Positions 26,419 through 35,164 of a stretch of 64,000 nucleotides of DNA are shown one piece after another; within the stretch, counting starts at the first letter, position 1; every line of letters begins with the position of its first letter. The notes beneath the pieces were generated by a model. The model did not search any database, was not told where the DNA came from, and saw only the letters and a list, made by a program, of their open reading frames with translations. Both the position numbers and the translations under genes were made by a program. This DNA is from Methanobrevibacter sp. (lineage in GTDB: Archaea > Methanobacteriota > Methanobacteria > Methanobacteriales > Methanobacteriaceae), in NCBI GenBank assembly GCA_017434525.1, contig JAFRFD010000035.1, positions 1-64,000 on the forward strand, written 5' to 3'.

Positions 26419-27063
26419 TCATTTAACCCATTTATTTTTATAGTTTTTGCCGACTCCACCTAAGGCCCAAGTTGAGACTTGAAAACCATGGTTTTCCCCA
26501 TTGAACCTTTTTTTAAATGATCCCTTTTTCATCCTTTTGCCGTTCCAGGATGCTCCTTCAACTACTGCATAACCGTTATTGTACTCGATTCTGCCTGTCC
26601 TGGATTTGATTGTGGTGTTGGTTTTGATTTGCTTGATTTTTTTACCCCTTTTCCTTTTGGACTTGTTTTTCCTTTTGGATTTGCCGTTGGGATTGGAACT
26701 TTTGGTTTTTTGCCTTTTGCCCTTTTTGGATTTTTTCTTTTTGCCGGGATTTTGGGAAATATAGTTTCTCAAATCCGCAAGCATTGCCCTTTTGGCTGAT
26801 GGTTTTTGAGCCTTTTTGGTATTTTTTCTTTTGGATTTCCTTTTTGAATTGGATTTTTTCTTTTGCTTATTGCTTTTTGCGGCCTTTTTTGTTTTTGGCT
26901 TAGTTTTAGCTTTAACCCTTTTGGACTTCCTTTTAGAAGAAGAATTTTTACTCCTGTTTTGCTTTTTGCTCATGGTTATGGAATCTAAATCCACAAGGGT
27001 TCCGCATGCGGAACAGTGATTTTTTGGGGAGTCTAGAAAACTCCTGCAGATTGGACAGAACAT
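26419..27063 (-). CDS. zinc-ribbon protein with a very basic Lys/Arg/Ser linker
   Basis: About 214 residues. A zinc ribbon (CPICRSFLDSPKNHCSACG) is followed by ~110 residues dominated by Lys, Arg and Ser in SKRKSKR-type repeats, then a ~55-residue C-terminal domain (YNNGYAVVEGASWNGKRMKK...GFQVSTWALGGVGK). The basic linker resembles histone-tail-like nucleic-acid-binding regions. The ATG at 27063 follows GGAGGTTAAAA; upstream in-frame starts to 27132 lack a ribosome binding site. It is the first gene of a minus-strand run reaching 23534, with a promoter in 27064-27200. Function unknown; charge suggests nucleic acid or wall-polymer binding. Confidence 0.65.
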   Translation of the reverse strand: MFCPICRSFLDSPKNHCSACGTLVDLDSITMSKKQNRSKNSSSKRKSKRVKAKTKPKTKKAAKSNKQKKKSNSKRKSKRKNTKKAQKPSAKRAMLADLRNYISQNPGKKKKSKKGKRQKTKSSNPNGKSKRKNKSKRKRGKKIKQIKTNTTIKSRTGRIEYNNGYAVVEGASWNGKRMKKGSFKKRFNGENHGFQVSTWALGGVGKNYKNKWVK

Positions 27064-27215
27064 TTTTAACCTCCATTTAAAGTGTATAATGAAAATCAAA
27101 TGCCATAAAAGAGTTATTAAAAACAGATACAAAATATTATTAATAATCCAAATTGTTATGGTGATGATTTCCGATGGTTGTTTTTGGTGTGAAATCTTTG
27201 TATCATGATATGTTA

Positions 27216-27258
27216 GCTTGAAGTCATATATAAAGGTTTTGGTATTTTCACTTCAAGC
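27216..27258 (+). promoter_or_regulatory. promoter with 9-bp palindrome flanking the TATA box
   Basis: GCTTGAAGT at 27216-27224 and ACTTCAAGC at 27250-27258 are exact reverse complements. Between them is ATATATAAAGG (about 27226-27236), a good archaeal TATA box for the + strand gene starting at 27336. An operator on both sides of TATA would let a dimeric repressor block TBP or the start site. Confidence 0.55.
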
Positions 27259-27335
27259 CATGTACAATCACCCATGACAATCTTAAAATATCACGTTCCA
27301 CATAAATAGTTACAATATCACAGGGGGCTTTCACA

Positions 27336-28961
27336 ATGGACAACATCATCGAATCCGACAACTACGTGCTTGCGAAAATTGAGGAGGAGCACATCATAGG
27401 CGACATAAACCTGCTTTTAAGGCAATATGAAACCGTCTTGAAATCATCCGATTCAAACGAAAAAAAGATAGTTAACGGTTCGATGATCTGCGAGTACATG
27501 CTCAATCTGCTTTTACAAAAAAAAGGTTTTCTCATAAAAAGCAACACCCCATTGGAGAGCATCGCCGAATTTGCAAAATCCAAAAGAATAATTCCAAAAC
27601 AGTGCGCAAGTTTTCTCAGCGCAATTTCACTTTACAGGAAAAACAGCAGCCTGGACTATCCTGACGACCTTCTCGATTCATTTTTAAAGGCATTTGCATA
27701 CTACATAACATGGTTCAACAGCTCATATTCCGGGCGCAGTCTCTTCAACATAGAGAACTGCTTCGATATCATCGATTCCAAATCCGATTCCAAACTGTTC
27801 AGCATAGATTCTGCAGTGCGAAGAGGTCCTATGAGCTATAAATCCTCTTCAGCGAAGTTTGAAGTCAATGGAGGAAACATGATCCTATGTCCTAGCTGCG
27901 GAAGGGAAATCGAAAGCGGCGTCAACTTCTGTCCCCACTGCAGACATGAATTCTCAAGAAAGGACAGCATCAGCGAAAGAATCAGAAAGTCAATGTCAAA
28001 AAATCAGGAAGGAGAAGTCAAAAGAAGGGAAATGCCACAGGCAAACATGAACAGAAGATATGCTGAGCGAATGAACGAAAGCCTGATTTTGGAAATGCTC
28101 GGCGAGCAGAACGAATCAATGAAAACCATCCTGGAAGCGGTACTGGAAACCCTGACAATAGTTGAGGACATAAACGCCAAGCTTGATGTGATTTCAAACA
28201 ACCTCAACAGGATCCAGTCCCAGTCCGAAAAACTCATCAGGACCGCGTGGAGCGAAGAGGAAATCGACCGCATTATCGAGGTCCACACAACCGAATGCGT
28301 TGAAAACATCCTTGAGTACAAAAGGGAAATTTCCACAGACACCCAGTTCAGAGAGGAGGAGTCCAAGCTCATCGAATCCTTCGGCATAAAGACATGGGAC
28401 AAACTGTCAGACGATTCCAAAACATTCCTCATCACAGCAAAATTCATGTACAACAGGTTTCTGGAATTGGAGGAGCAAATCGACTACTCCGGAGTCTGCG
28501 TTCTTGTGACAAAATCCCTGGAAGTCGAAATCTTCAAGAGGTTCTTTAAAAACTTCATCGAGTATCTGGATGAGAAATACGAAAGGGACTATACAAAATA
28601 CCACACAGCACTGCTGTACAACAAGGAAAAGCCTTTAAGGCCTGAGAGATTCACCATGGGAAACATCGCTTTTGTAATGTGCAAAAAGAAAAGATGGGAG
28701 GATTCAGAAGAGGAGATTGAAAACAACAGGCAAAGGCTTATGGAATACTGCCGTGAACGTGTCTTTTCAAACAATTCCACCGAGGAAATCGAAAGGATGC
28801 TTGACAGTTACGCCTTATCAATCGAAATGATCAAACACAAATACCGCAACCCGTCAGCCCACAGAAACCATATCCGTAGAAAAACCGCACAGGAATGCTT
28901 CGATTTGATTGTTGACGTTCACAAACTGCTTAAGGAAATGCTTGACTCATTTGACGAATGA
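27336..28961 (+). CDS. zinc-ribbon protein with C-terminal HEPN-like RNx3H motif
   Basis: 541 residues. Residues ~1-150 are helical and resemble DUF4145/HEPN-type folds (IVNGSMICEYMLNLLLQKKG, then FLSAISLYRKNSSLDY). A zinc ribbon follows at ~185-205 (CPSCGREIESGVNFCPHC), then a coiled coil (~225-300) and a helical C-terminal domain with KYRNPSAHRNHI near residue 505. R-N-x3-H is the signature of catalytic HEPN ribonucleases. GGGGG precedes the ATG. Codon use here is more GC-rich than neighbouring genes. A defence or stress RNase is plausible; no partner nucleotidyltransferase gene is adjacent. Confidence 0.6.
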   Translation: MDNIIESDNYVLAKIEEEHIIGDINLLLRQYETVLKSSDSNEKKIVNGSMICEYMLNLLLQKKGFLIKSNTPLESIAEFAKSKRIIPKQCASFLSAISLYRKNSSLDYPDDLLDSFLKAFAYYITWFNSSYSGRSLFNIENCFDIIDSKSDSKLFSIDSAVRRGPMSYKSSSAKFEVNGGNMILCPSCGREIESGVNFCPHCRHEFSRKDSISERIRKSMSKNQEGEVKRREMPQANMNRRYAERMNESLILEMLGEQNESMKTILEAVLETLTIVEDINAKLDVISNNLNRIQSQSEKLIRTAWSEEEIDRIIEVHTTECVENILEYKREISTDTQFREEESKLIESFGIKTWDKLSDDSKTFLITAKFMYNRFLELEEQIDYSGVCVLVTKSLEVEIFKRFFKNFIEYLDEKYERDYTKYHTALLYNKEKPLRPERFTMGNIAFVMCKKKRWEDSEEEIENNRQRLMEYCRERVFSNNSTEEIERMLDSYALSIEMIKHKYRNPSAHRNHIRRKTAQECFDLIVDVHKLLKEMLDSFDE

Positions 28962-29018
28962 TTTTGCATCAAGCTCTTGTGAGTTTCAGATATGCCTTCA
29001 AGTAAAAGTTTTGAATAT

Positions 29019-29252
29019 CTAATCTTGAGTGTTAATTTTACTTATTGAATACAATATTTTCTTTAAAGCAATTTTAACGTTTTCGTCTTCTTGTTCTGCA
29101 AGTTCTTTTTCAATAATGTCCACAGCACAGTTATCTGATTCGTTAACCTTGTTCATCAAAGCAATAATTTCATCAATATCCCCATATGATTCCCTATGCT
29201 TATAATCTCTTACAAACATACCACTTGGAGATAAACCAAATCGTTTATTCAT
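29019..29252 (-). CDS. small acidic protein of unknown function
   Basis: 77 residues, helical and acidic (IIEKELAEQEDENVKIALKK). GAGGGATATTT lies before the ATG at 29252, supporting translation. No family recognised. It is isolated between the HEPN-like gene (convergent) and the membrane HNH-like gene. The region 29253-29480 upstream is AT-rich and shows nothing else. Confidence 0.5.
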   Translation of the reverse strand: MNKRFGLSPSGMFVRDYKHRESYGDIDEIIALMNKVNESDNCAVDIIEKELAEQEDENVKIALKKILYSISKINTQD

Positions 29253-29480
29253 AAATATCCCTCGACTTTTTTGATATTATTTAAAACATTTAATTCTATC
29301 TTAAATTGAATGAATGATTTTTATTTTAATTTTTTGATTACCACTTAACATTAACGAACACTATTTTGGCAATCAGAACTGTTTAAACTGCGACATCCAA
29401 TAGTTTCGAAAATGGAGTTTTGAATAGCTAAAGAGCATAAATATCAAAATATCCAGTTTCGAATAATACCATTAACGTAA

Positions 29481-30716
29481 TTATCTAAAGCCATCACGAT
29501 TAGGACCCAAATACTCTAAACTATTAACAATAGTGCATAAATCATTCATACAATTATATTCATCTTCAAGTAATGAATTCAATGTAATTCTAATTCGTAT
29601 TGCATTATAATAATCAAATTCAAAGTAAATAATTGATTTTATCAGTTCCGTGTTTTGTTGGTCTTTTTTAAAATTGGATAATGCGATAAAACAAGCATTT
29701 TTATGGTTATATTCATTAATTATGTTGAGTGTTTCAATGTCAAGTTCTTTAATGTCACTAAACTCATCTAAATCTTTCACATACTTCATATAATCAAACT
29801 TAAATTTTACAATGTTTATTTCACCCTCAATTTTATCTTCCATAACCTCTATTAAAACATCACATTTACCATCATCTTTTGCAAGTGCCGCCACACAATC
29901 AGGACAATTTTCTGGAATGTTGGCATTTAGATAATAATCCGGAAAATCAAAAGACAAATCCCCTTTCTTGATATTGGTAACATTTAAATTATAATCAATG
30001 GGAGTGTTTTCACATTCATTAATCATCTTTGAAGATATTAAATGATGCTCACAATCTATACAGGAAGTTATCAGATTATCTTCTGTTATGCATCCGCCTT
30101 CAGAGAATGGTTTAATTAAACTAATATAAGCGGAATTTTTAGTTAACTTTTCTTTTGTTTCTAAAGACAATAAATTTTTTCCGCATTTTTGACAGGTGTA
30201 ATTGTCCCTCTCTAAAACATTGCAAACAAAAGATTTGGGCAAATGCATAAATGCCACATTACGATATTTTTCAGGAAACTTTTTGAGATAATAAAATTGA
30301 ACATATATGCTTTCCATTTCAGTTTTATCCCACTTTTCGCTGATAAATTTTAAAATATCTTCATTCTCATTTGGAATGTTATACAATTGACAAAAGACCT
30401 GTTTTTTATTATCCTTTAAATTAATAACACTGTTTAATAATTTTTCTTCATAATATAGTGAGTTTTCATCCATAATCCTTTTTAATCTCTCTTTTTCATT
30501 TTCCTCTTGTTTTAATTTTCTATGCATTAAGTAGATGACTGTTACCGCAACTGCAGTTATGATAACCGTAAAGATGCCATGATTATAATAAATATCATCC
30601 ATTACAAAATTGATTGCATTTTCTGCAAATACTAACAGTAAAACTACGCAAGTGGCTGAAAGGACTATTCCGATTATAAGTGTTGTAAATTCACCAATGG
30701 CCAATAACTTTCTCAA
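29481..30716 (-). CDS. membrane-anchored HNH-like protein
   Basis: 411 residues. Two hydrophobic segments near the N-terminus (LLAIGEFTTLIIGIVLSAT, and a second at ~residues 42-60) anchor it. Residues ~165-235 follow the HNH pattern: VLERDNYTCQKCGKNLL, then IKPFSEGGCITEDNLITSC, then CIDCEHH. In active HNH enzymes the catalytic His precedes IKP/IVP; here the residues are S-L-I-K-P, so that His is missing although the zinc cysteines remain. It may be inactive or a zinc-binding module. The start is TTG at 30716 after AGGGTGATAAA. The C-terminal 170 residues are unrecognised. Confidence 0.6.
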   Translation of the reverse strand: MRKLLAIGEFTTLIIGIVLSATCVVLLLVFAENAINFVMDDIYYNHGIFTVIITAVAVTVIYLMHRKLKQEENEKERLKRIMDENSLYYEEKLLNSVINLKDNKKQVFCQLYNIPNENEDILKFISEKWDKTEMESIYVQFYYLKKFPEKYRNVAFMHLPKSFVCNVLERDNYTCQKCGKNLLSLETKEKLTKNSAYISLIKPFSEGGCITEDNLITSCIDCEHHLISSKMINECENTPIDYNLNVTNIKKGDLSFDFPDYYLNANIPENCPDCVAALAKDDGKCDVLIEVMEDKIEGEINIVKFKFDYMKYVKDLDEFSDIKELDIETLNIINEYNHKNACFIALSNFKKDQQNTELIKSIIYFEFDYYNAIRIRITLNSLLEDEYNCMNDLCTIVNSLEYLGPNRDGFR

Positions 30717-30743
30717 TTTATCACCCTAATGACAAAACTCAAA

Positions 30744-31574
30744 CTATATTTTAAACACCAAAGGCAAATGGTCGCTGACTGTAATCCATTTGTAGTGGTC
30801 CAAAATCTCAAATTCCTTAACCAGATTCTCTCCGGCATAGACATAATCCATATGGAACGGATTGTTCAAATGCCTTGCCTGGTAAAATGTCATGGATTTC
30901 TCGCTTCCCTGCTTGTCGCCTGTCAAATCATGATAGACGCTGAAAAGGTTTTTGCTTTCAAGCTTTCTGTTCAATTCCGTGTGGTTTTTCGCTTTCGGAT
31001 GGTGGTAGTTGAAGACGACACTGCTGTTGAAATCCCCGCACATCACCATGTTTTCGCAGAATAGCTCCTCGTTTGCATCAAAGAAGTCATGTATCATCTC
31101 AACGTATTTCGGCATTGCCCACACGCCAAGAAGGTTGAATGAATCGTTCACCCTCACTAAAATGAAGTGCTCGAATACGCCGTCGTATTCTATCTTTTCA
31201 AGTTCAATGTCTTCCTTTGCAAATATTCCAAGTCCCTTGTAGTGGAGGTGTCCTGTCCAGATGTAATTGTCTCCCGCAAATTCCCTGTAGTCCTCATCGA
31301 TTGACTCGGCGGGATTTTCACATTCCTGAATCACATAGATGTCTGCATCCTCCTCAAGGATTTCCTTGAACTTTTCCCTGAATTTGCCGTTGCAGTTCCA
31401 TGAAACTATTTTTGTCTGGCTTTCCTCAAGCCATCTTGCAAGCATCTTTTCAAGCTCTTCAACAGCCTGCAGGTCAACACCATCCCTATTGTCAGCGAAG
31501 TACTCCAAGTAGATTTCATATATTTTCATTTGGTCTTTTGTCCAACTGTCGGGAATATAATCAAGCTTAATCAC
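30744..31574 (-). CDS. endonuclease/exonuclease/phosphatase (EEP) family protein
   Basis: About 276 residues. EEP signatures are visible in order: KIVSWNCNGKF, IYVIQECENP (the catalytic Glu), MVMCGDFNSS (Asp-Phe-Asn), and ITVSDHLPLVF (Ser-Asp-His). These metal-dependent enzymes cleave phosphodiester bonds in DNA, RNA or phospholipids; the substrate cannot be told from the sequence. A ~55-residue N-terminal helical extension precedes the domain. GTG at 31574 after GGTGATTAAC is the best start; GTG at 31583 is an alternative. It lies just downstream of the membrane HNH-like gene's start region, on the same strand with 27 bases between. Confidence 0.8.
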   Translation of the reverse strand: MIKLDYIPDSWTKDQMKIYEIYLEYFADNRDGVDLQAVEELEKMLARWLEESQTKIVSWNCNGKFREKFKEILEEDADIYVIQECENPAESIDEDYREFAGDNYIWTGHLHYKGLGIFAKEDIELEKIEYDGVFEHFILVRVNDSFNLLGVWAMPKYVEMIHDFFDANEELFCENMVMCGDFNSSVVFNYHHPKAKNHTELNRKLESKNLFSVYHDLTGDKQGSEKSMTFYQARHLNNPFHMDYVYAGENLVKEFEILDHYKWITVSDHLPLVFKI

Positions 31575-31683
31575 GTTAATCACCTACAATTATAATTAAT
31601 TATCTTTAATTTGGGTAATATAACTTGTGTTTAAAAGTATTTAAGTCTTGAGTTACAAAGTATAGGCAGAATTAATTTTCATT

Positions 31684-31757
31684 TAGTGTGTTAGAGTGGT
31701 CAAATGATAGATTCAAGCCCATTATTTAGTGCTTCATAGGTTTGAATCCCATACCTA
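31684..31757 (+). pseudogene. decayed copy of the tRNA-Leu gene, with its upstream region
   Basis: The stretch GTTAGAGTGGTCAAATGA and following bases match the intact tRNA-Leu at 36270-36351, and about 45 bases upstream also match (TATTTAAGTCTTGAGTTACA is in both, near 31640 and 36222). The acceptor 3' strand has lost bases (CATACCT instead of CATCACACCT), and the anticodon stem no longer pairs, so no functional tRNA forms. The remaining gap 31758-31976 is AT-rich and holds only a 38-codon minus-strand frame (31818-31934) with no ribosome binding site. Confidence 0.75.
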
Positions 31758-31976
31758 TTTATTTAATAAAATCTATTTCTTAAAATTCAATGATTTTATT
31801 TTTTATTCATTTAATATTCAATCAGGATAATATTCCTGGTTTTTTGACTGCATCTTCTCCATTTTTATTATATTCTGAAAATCCATCTGATTATCAAAAC
31901 CATAATTTTGTTTAAATCTATATTGCATTGGCATTCAGAAATAATTTGTAGCTTCGATAACAAAAACATTATGAAA

Positions 31977-33074
31977 TTAGTTGTTTTTCTTATCAATTTC
32001 CCTTAAATATACATTAACTGTTTTAATAATATTTTTTTCATAACTATAAATTTCACTTACATTGGATATGCTATATGTATCGGTTATTCTTCGGCCTTGA
32101 TTATCTCTTTCAAATTTATCAAATAATTCAATTTTCATATTATTAATGTTATCAAAATACATTCTAGCCAATGGATAACGATTATTATCATCAATAATCA
32201 CAGTACAGTATGACTTAAAATCTCTGATAAAAACTCTTTCAGGATCAATCACTTTAGCGGCAATAGATTTAATAATATAATAACCTTCATACTCTTCATT
32301 AGTTGTTACAACATCATCATCTGAACTTTCAATGCCATTTATCATATTATCTTCATCATTTTTTTCAAGTGCATTATTAAGTCTAATTTCTACTTTCTCA
32401 TTAATCACTTCTTTAAATTCATTTTTGATAATTTTATAAAATTTATCGCGAACATTTTTAGTAACTACCCCATCATACACCTGCCTGGCAATGACCTTAA
32501 CGAATTCATCTGATGGAGAATCAACTTCGGCACTTAAAATTTTATGAACATCATGCGCATATTTCAAATCATCAACTTTTGATTTGATCTTACTGATATC
32601 GAAATTTTCTTTACTTAACTTTTTTAACTCTGCAATATCTCTTTCAGACAAATCAAGTAGGTTAATTTCTAAGAATGGTGATTTATCCATTTGTCCAGGT
32701 TTCATGGAATCTGTAAATATTTGATATATGACTCCATTTGTTAAAATTCCTAATTCAGAATCAGTAATATTGAAATACCTGTATAACTGCGAAAGATGAT
32801 CTAAAGACAACTCGATATTTGCTGATTTGCATTCAATCATTATGATTTCTTCACCTTCATTGAGTATTGCAAGGTCTATCTTTTCACCTTTTTTGGCACC
32901 CAAATCTGCAGTATATTCTGCTTTTACCTCAGCAGGATTAGTTGTATCATATCCCATAACTTCATTTAAAAAAGGCAAAATCAAAGCAGTTTTTGTTGTT
33001 TCTTCTGTATCAATGTGTTTTAACTTTTCTTTAATCTTAGATGCAAATATCTTAATTTTTTCTTCAAATTCCAT
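31977..33074 (-). CDS. HsdR N-terminal-domain-like (PD-(D/E)xK) protein
   Basis: 365 residues. The N-terminal ~150 residues match the type I restriction enzyme R protein N-terminal family seen in stand-alone prophage-type proteins: TKTALILPFLNEVMGYD, then KIDLAILNEGEEIIMIECKS with the D...ExK nuclease motif. The C-terminal half (residues ~250-365) is a beta-rich domain (GYYIIKSIAAKVIDPERV...CTVIIDDNNRYPLARMYF) often found with it. GGTGATGACAAT precedes the ATG. No helicase or methyltransferase partner is adjacent. A nuclease in defence or DNA repair is the best guess. Confidence 0.75.
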   Translation of the reverse strand: MEFEEKIKIFASKIKEKLKHIDTEETTKTALILPFLNEVMGYDTTNPAEVKAEYTADLGAKKGEKIDLAILNEGEEIIMIECKSANIELSLDHLSQLYRYFNITDSELGILTNGVIYQIFTDSMKPGQMDKSPFLEINLLDLSERDIAELKKLSKENFDISKIKSKVDDLKYAHDVHKILSAEVDSPSDEFVKVIARQVYDGVVTKNVRDKFYKIIKNEFKEVINEKVEIRLNNALEKNDEDNMINGIESSDDDVVTTNEEYEGYYIIKSIAAKVIDPERVFIRDFKSYCTVIIDDNNRYPLARMYFDNINNMKIELFDKFERDNQGRRITDTYSISNVSEIYSYEKNIIKTVNVYLREIDKKNN

Positions 33075-33204
33075 ATTGTCATCACCATAAAATATAATTT
33101 ATTAATATGTTTGATACTTATTAAATATAACATTTTTTTATAAAACATCTGAAATAAAATTTTATCAATAATTTCCACTTATTAATAATCAGAACGTTTA
33201 AAAT

Positions 33205-34161
33205 TCATTTGATCTTCTTTCCACAATTAGGACAGAAATTACTGCCCGCTTCAAGGGGACTGCCACAATCCATACAGAATTTTGGAGCATCTTCGACTAC
33301 AGGCTCATTATTAGAACTTCCCATCAACTCATTTTTCTTCAAATCAAATTCCTCACGTGTTATCAGTCCCTTCTCATACAATTCTGCATATTTCATCAAA
33401 TCATCGATATTGCTTCCTCCATCACTGCTTTGAGGAGTTGTCTCAACGACATTATTTCCCCCTCCACACAGATACTGCTCATACATTGCAGTTACATACT
33501 GAACGGCCTCATCAGACACATATTTCAGCTGAACATGCTCCGATGACTTTAAGTTGATTATGAGACTGTTGCTTAGATGCAATCTTCCTCGGGCATCATA
33601 GTCTATGCTTGCAATGTTTTCATAATAAAGTCTCCTGCTTCCCATGTTGGATTTCAAAAAGACGGATTCCTTGAATATGTCCAAATAGGCACCCTCGACA
33701 ATGACATAGGCAGTATCCACATTACGGGTGTTGGTGTTGGAGAATGTGGAATATTTCATCTCTTCGATGGTGCATTCAAACCATGCTCTGTTTTGAAACG
33801 GAACGCCGAATTTCTCTTCCAATTTCATTTCCTTTTCTATTTGGGGCCTCATTTTCTCCTCCTCAAATAGTCTGTCAACTTCCTCCTGAGATATCTGCTC
33901 GCCATATGCTGCAGTCAGAATCGTGATTATCCTGCCATGAATCTCATCGGCAGTCAGTCCTTCCTCCTTGACTGCCCTTTTCAAATCATCCAAGATTTCC
34001 TTGAAGAAGTTTTTCTCGGCCTTTCCCATGTTCGTTATGCCGTACAATGGAATGATTTGTCTGAACTTAAGAAAATCGTTGTGCCTGTAAGATTCCAGTT
34101 CCTTCAGGGCTTCATTTTCTATCCTTTTTTCTTCAGATAAATTACTGTCAAACAATCCCAT
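33205..34161 (-). CDS. PH-like / SHOCT / zinc-ribbon protein, paralogue 1
   Basis: 318 residues. A charged helical N-terminus is followed by a PH-like beta domain (residues ~130-225: KYSTFSNTNTRNVDTAYVIV, ASIDYDARGRLHLSNSLII), a SHOCT motif (IDDLMKYAELYEKGLITREE, ~residue 255) and a C-terminal zinc ribbon (CMDCGSPLEAGSNFCPNCG). SHOCT is an oligomerisation motif that occurs at the ends of many membrane-associated and phage-like proteins. GGTAAT precedes the ATG. It is divergent from the ion channel, and a close paralogue (35165-36208) lies on the channel's other side. Confidence 0.75.
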   Translation of the reverse strand: MGLFDSNLSEEKRIENEALKELESYRHNDFLKFRQIIPLYGITNMGKAEKNFFKEILDDLKRAVKEEGLTADEIHGRIITILTAAYGEQISQEEVDRLFEEEKMRPQIEKEMKLEEKFGVPFQNRAWFECTIEEMKYSTFSNTNTRNVDTAYVIVEGAYLDIFKESVFLKSNMGSRRLYYENIASIDYDARGRLHLSNSLIINLKSSEHVQLKYVSDEAVQYVTAMYEQYLCGGGNNVVETTPQSSDGGSNIDDLMKYAELYEKGLITREEFDLKKNELMGSSNNEPVVEDAPKFCMDCGSPLEAGSNFCPNCGKKIK

Positions 34162-34303
34162 ATTACCAACTTCAACTGATTTGACTCACAAGTGTGATTG
34201 TTAATAAGTTTATAACCGAATAAATATAAAATTTCCCCTATTATGAATATGTTTAATAATGGTCTTTGACATAACTTATTATCAAGAATTGGAGTCAGTG
34301 AAA

Positions 34304-35104
34304 ATGAAATTATTTGGAATGGAACTCAACAGAAGAATGGCAATCTGGTTTGGTCTTCACGGCCTGATCATCGTAGATATCGTATTGATTACAATCGCCA
34401 TGCTATGTTACCTGCCTCCGGACATCGCATTGGATATCCAGATATTCGACTTCATTGTCTGCATACTCCTTTTGATTGAATGGTCAATCAATTTCTATCT
34501 CTCAAAACCAAAAAAAGTTTTCCTGATGCAAAAGGACAACATACTGGGTTTGATTGCATCCATACCGTTTGATGTGATTTTGCCGGCAGTCATACCTGGA
34601 GTGAACCTTTTAAGATACCTGAGGCTTCTTAAACTGCTTAGAATAATCGTTCTCTTCAACAGGTTCTTCGAGGGGGTCTCAAAATTCATATACAAAACAA
34701 ACATGGACAAGATCATTGGCGGAACGATATTTATAGTGATGTTCTTCACTTTCCTAATGTTCATATATGGTCCTTCCTACGGACTGTTCGACGATTTCTA
34801 TTTTGTTGTCGTAACGCTTACCACTGTAGGATACGGTGATGTGACTCCAAAAACATTCAATGAAAAGGTCATTGCAATAATCCTGATTATTGTAGGAATA
34901 TTCATATTCTCAACAATTACAGCAGCAATATCATCATTTTTAACAGAACGCCTGATGAACAGTGAAGATAACGTTATAGAGACCATTGAAAAGTCAATCG
35001 ATGAGAAATTTGAACCTGTAAATGAGAAACTGGAAAGCCTGAATGAAGAAAACAGACTGCTTAGAGAGGAAATAAAAGAACTGAAAGAGATGATTAAGGA
35101 ATAA
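34304..35104 (+). CDS. voltage-gated potassium channel-like ion channel
   Basis: About 266 residues. Six transmembrane segments are visible, including an S4-like basic helix (LLRYLRLLKLLRIIVLFNRF), and a pore loop with the potassium selectivity filter TTVGYGDVTP near residue 180. A cytoplasmic C-terminal coiled coil (EKLESLNEENRLLREEI) probably assembles the tetramer. GGAG lies eight bases before the ATG at 34304; an upstream in-frame ATG at 34259 has no site. It is flanked by two SHOCT/zinc-ribbon paralogues, one divergent and one downstream on the same strand, which suggests a functional link with membrane potential or potassium flux. Confidence 0.88.
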   Translation: MKLFGMELNRRMAIWFGLHGLIIVDIVLITIAMLCYLPPDIALDIQIFDFIVCILLLIEWSINFYLSKPKKVFLMQKDNILGLIASIPFDVILPAVIPGVNLLRYLRLLKLLRIIVLFNRFFEGVSKFIYKTNMDKIIGGTIFIVMFFTFLMFIYGPSYGLFDDFYFVVVTLTTVGYGDVTPKTFNEKVIAIILIIVGIFIFSTITAAISSFLTERLMNSEDNVIETIEKSIDEKFEPVNEKLESLNEENRLLREEIKELKEMIKE

Positions 35105-35164
35105 TTAATTCATTACATGCATTAAGGCCCAATAACATGAAAAACAGTTGAAGGAAAGATTAAT

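Noticed and set aside
26579..27019. Hydrophobic antisense ORFs over the Lys-rich protein
   Set aside because: These are the complement of Lys/Arg-rich codons, which read as Leu/Phe on the other strand. They have no ribosome binding sites.
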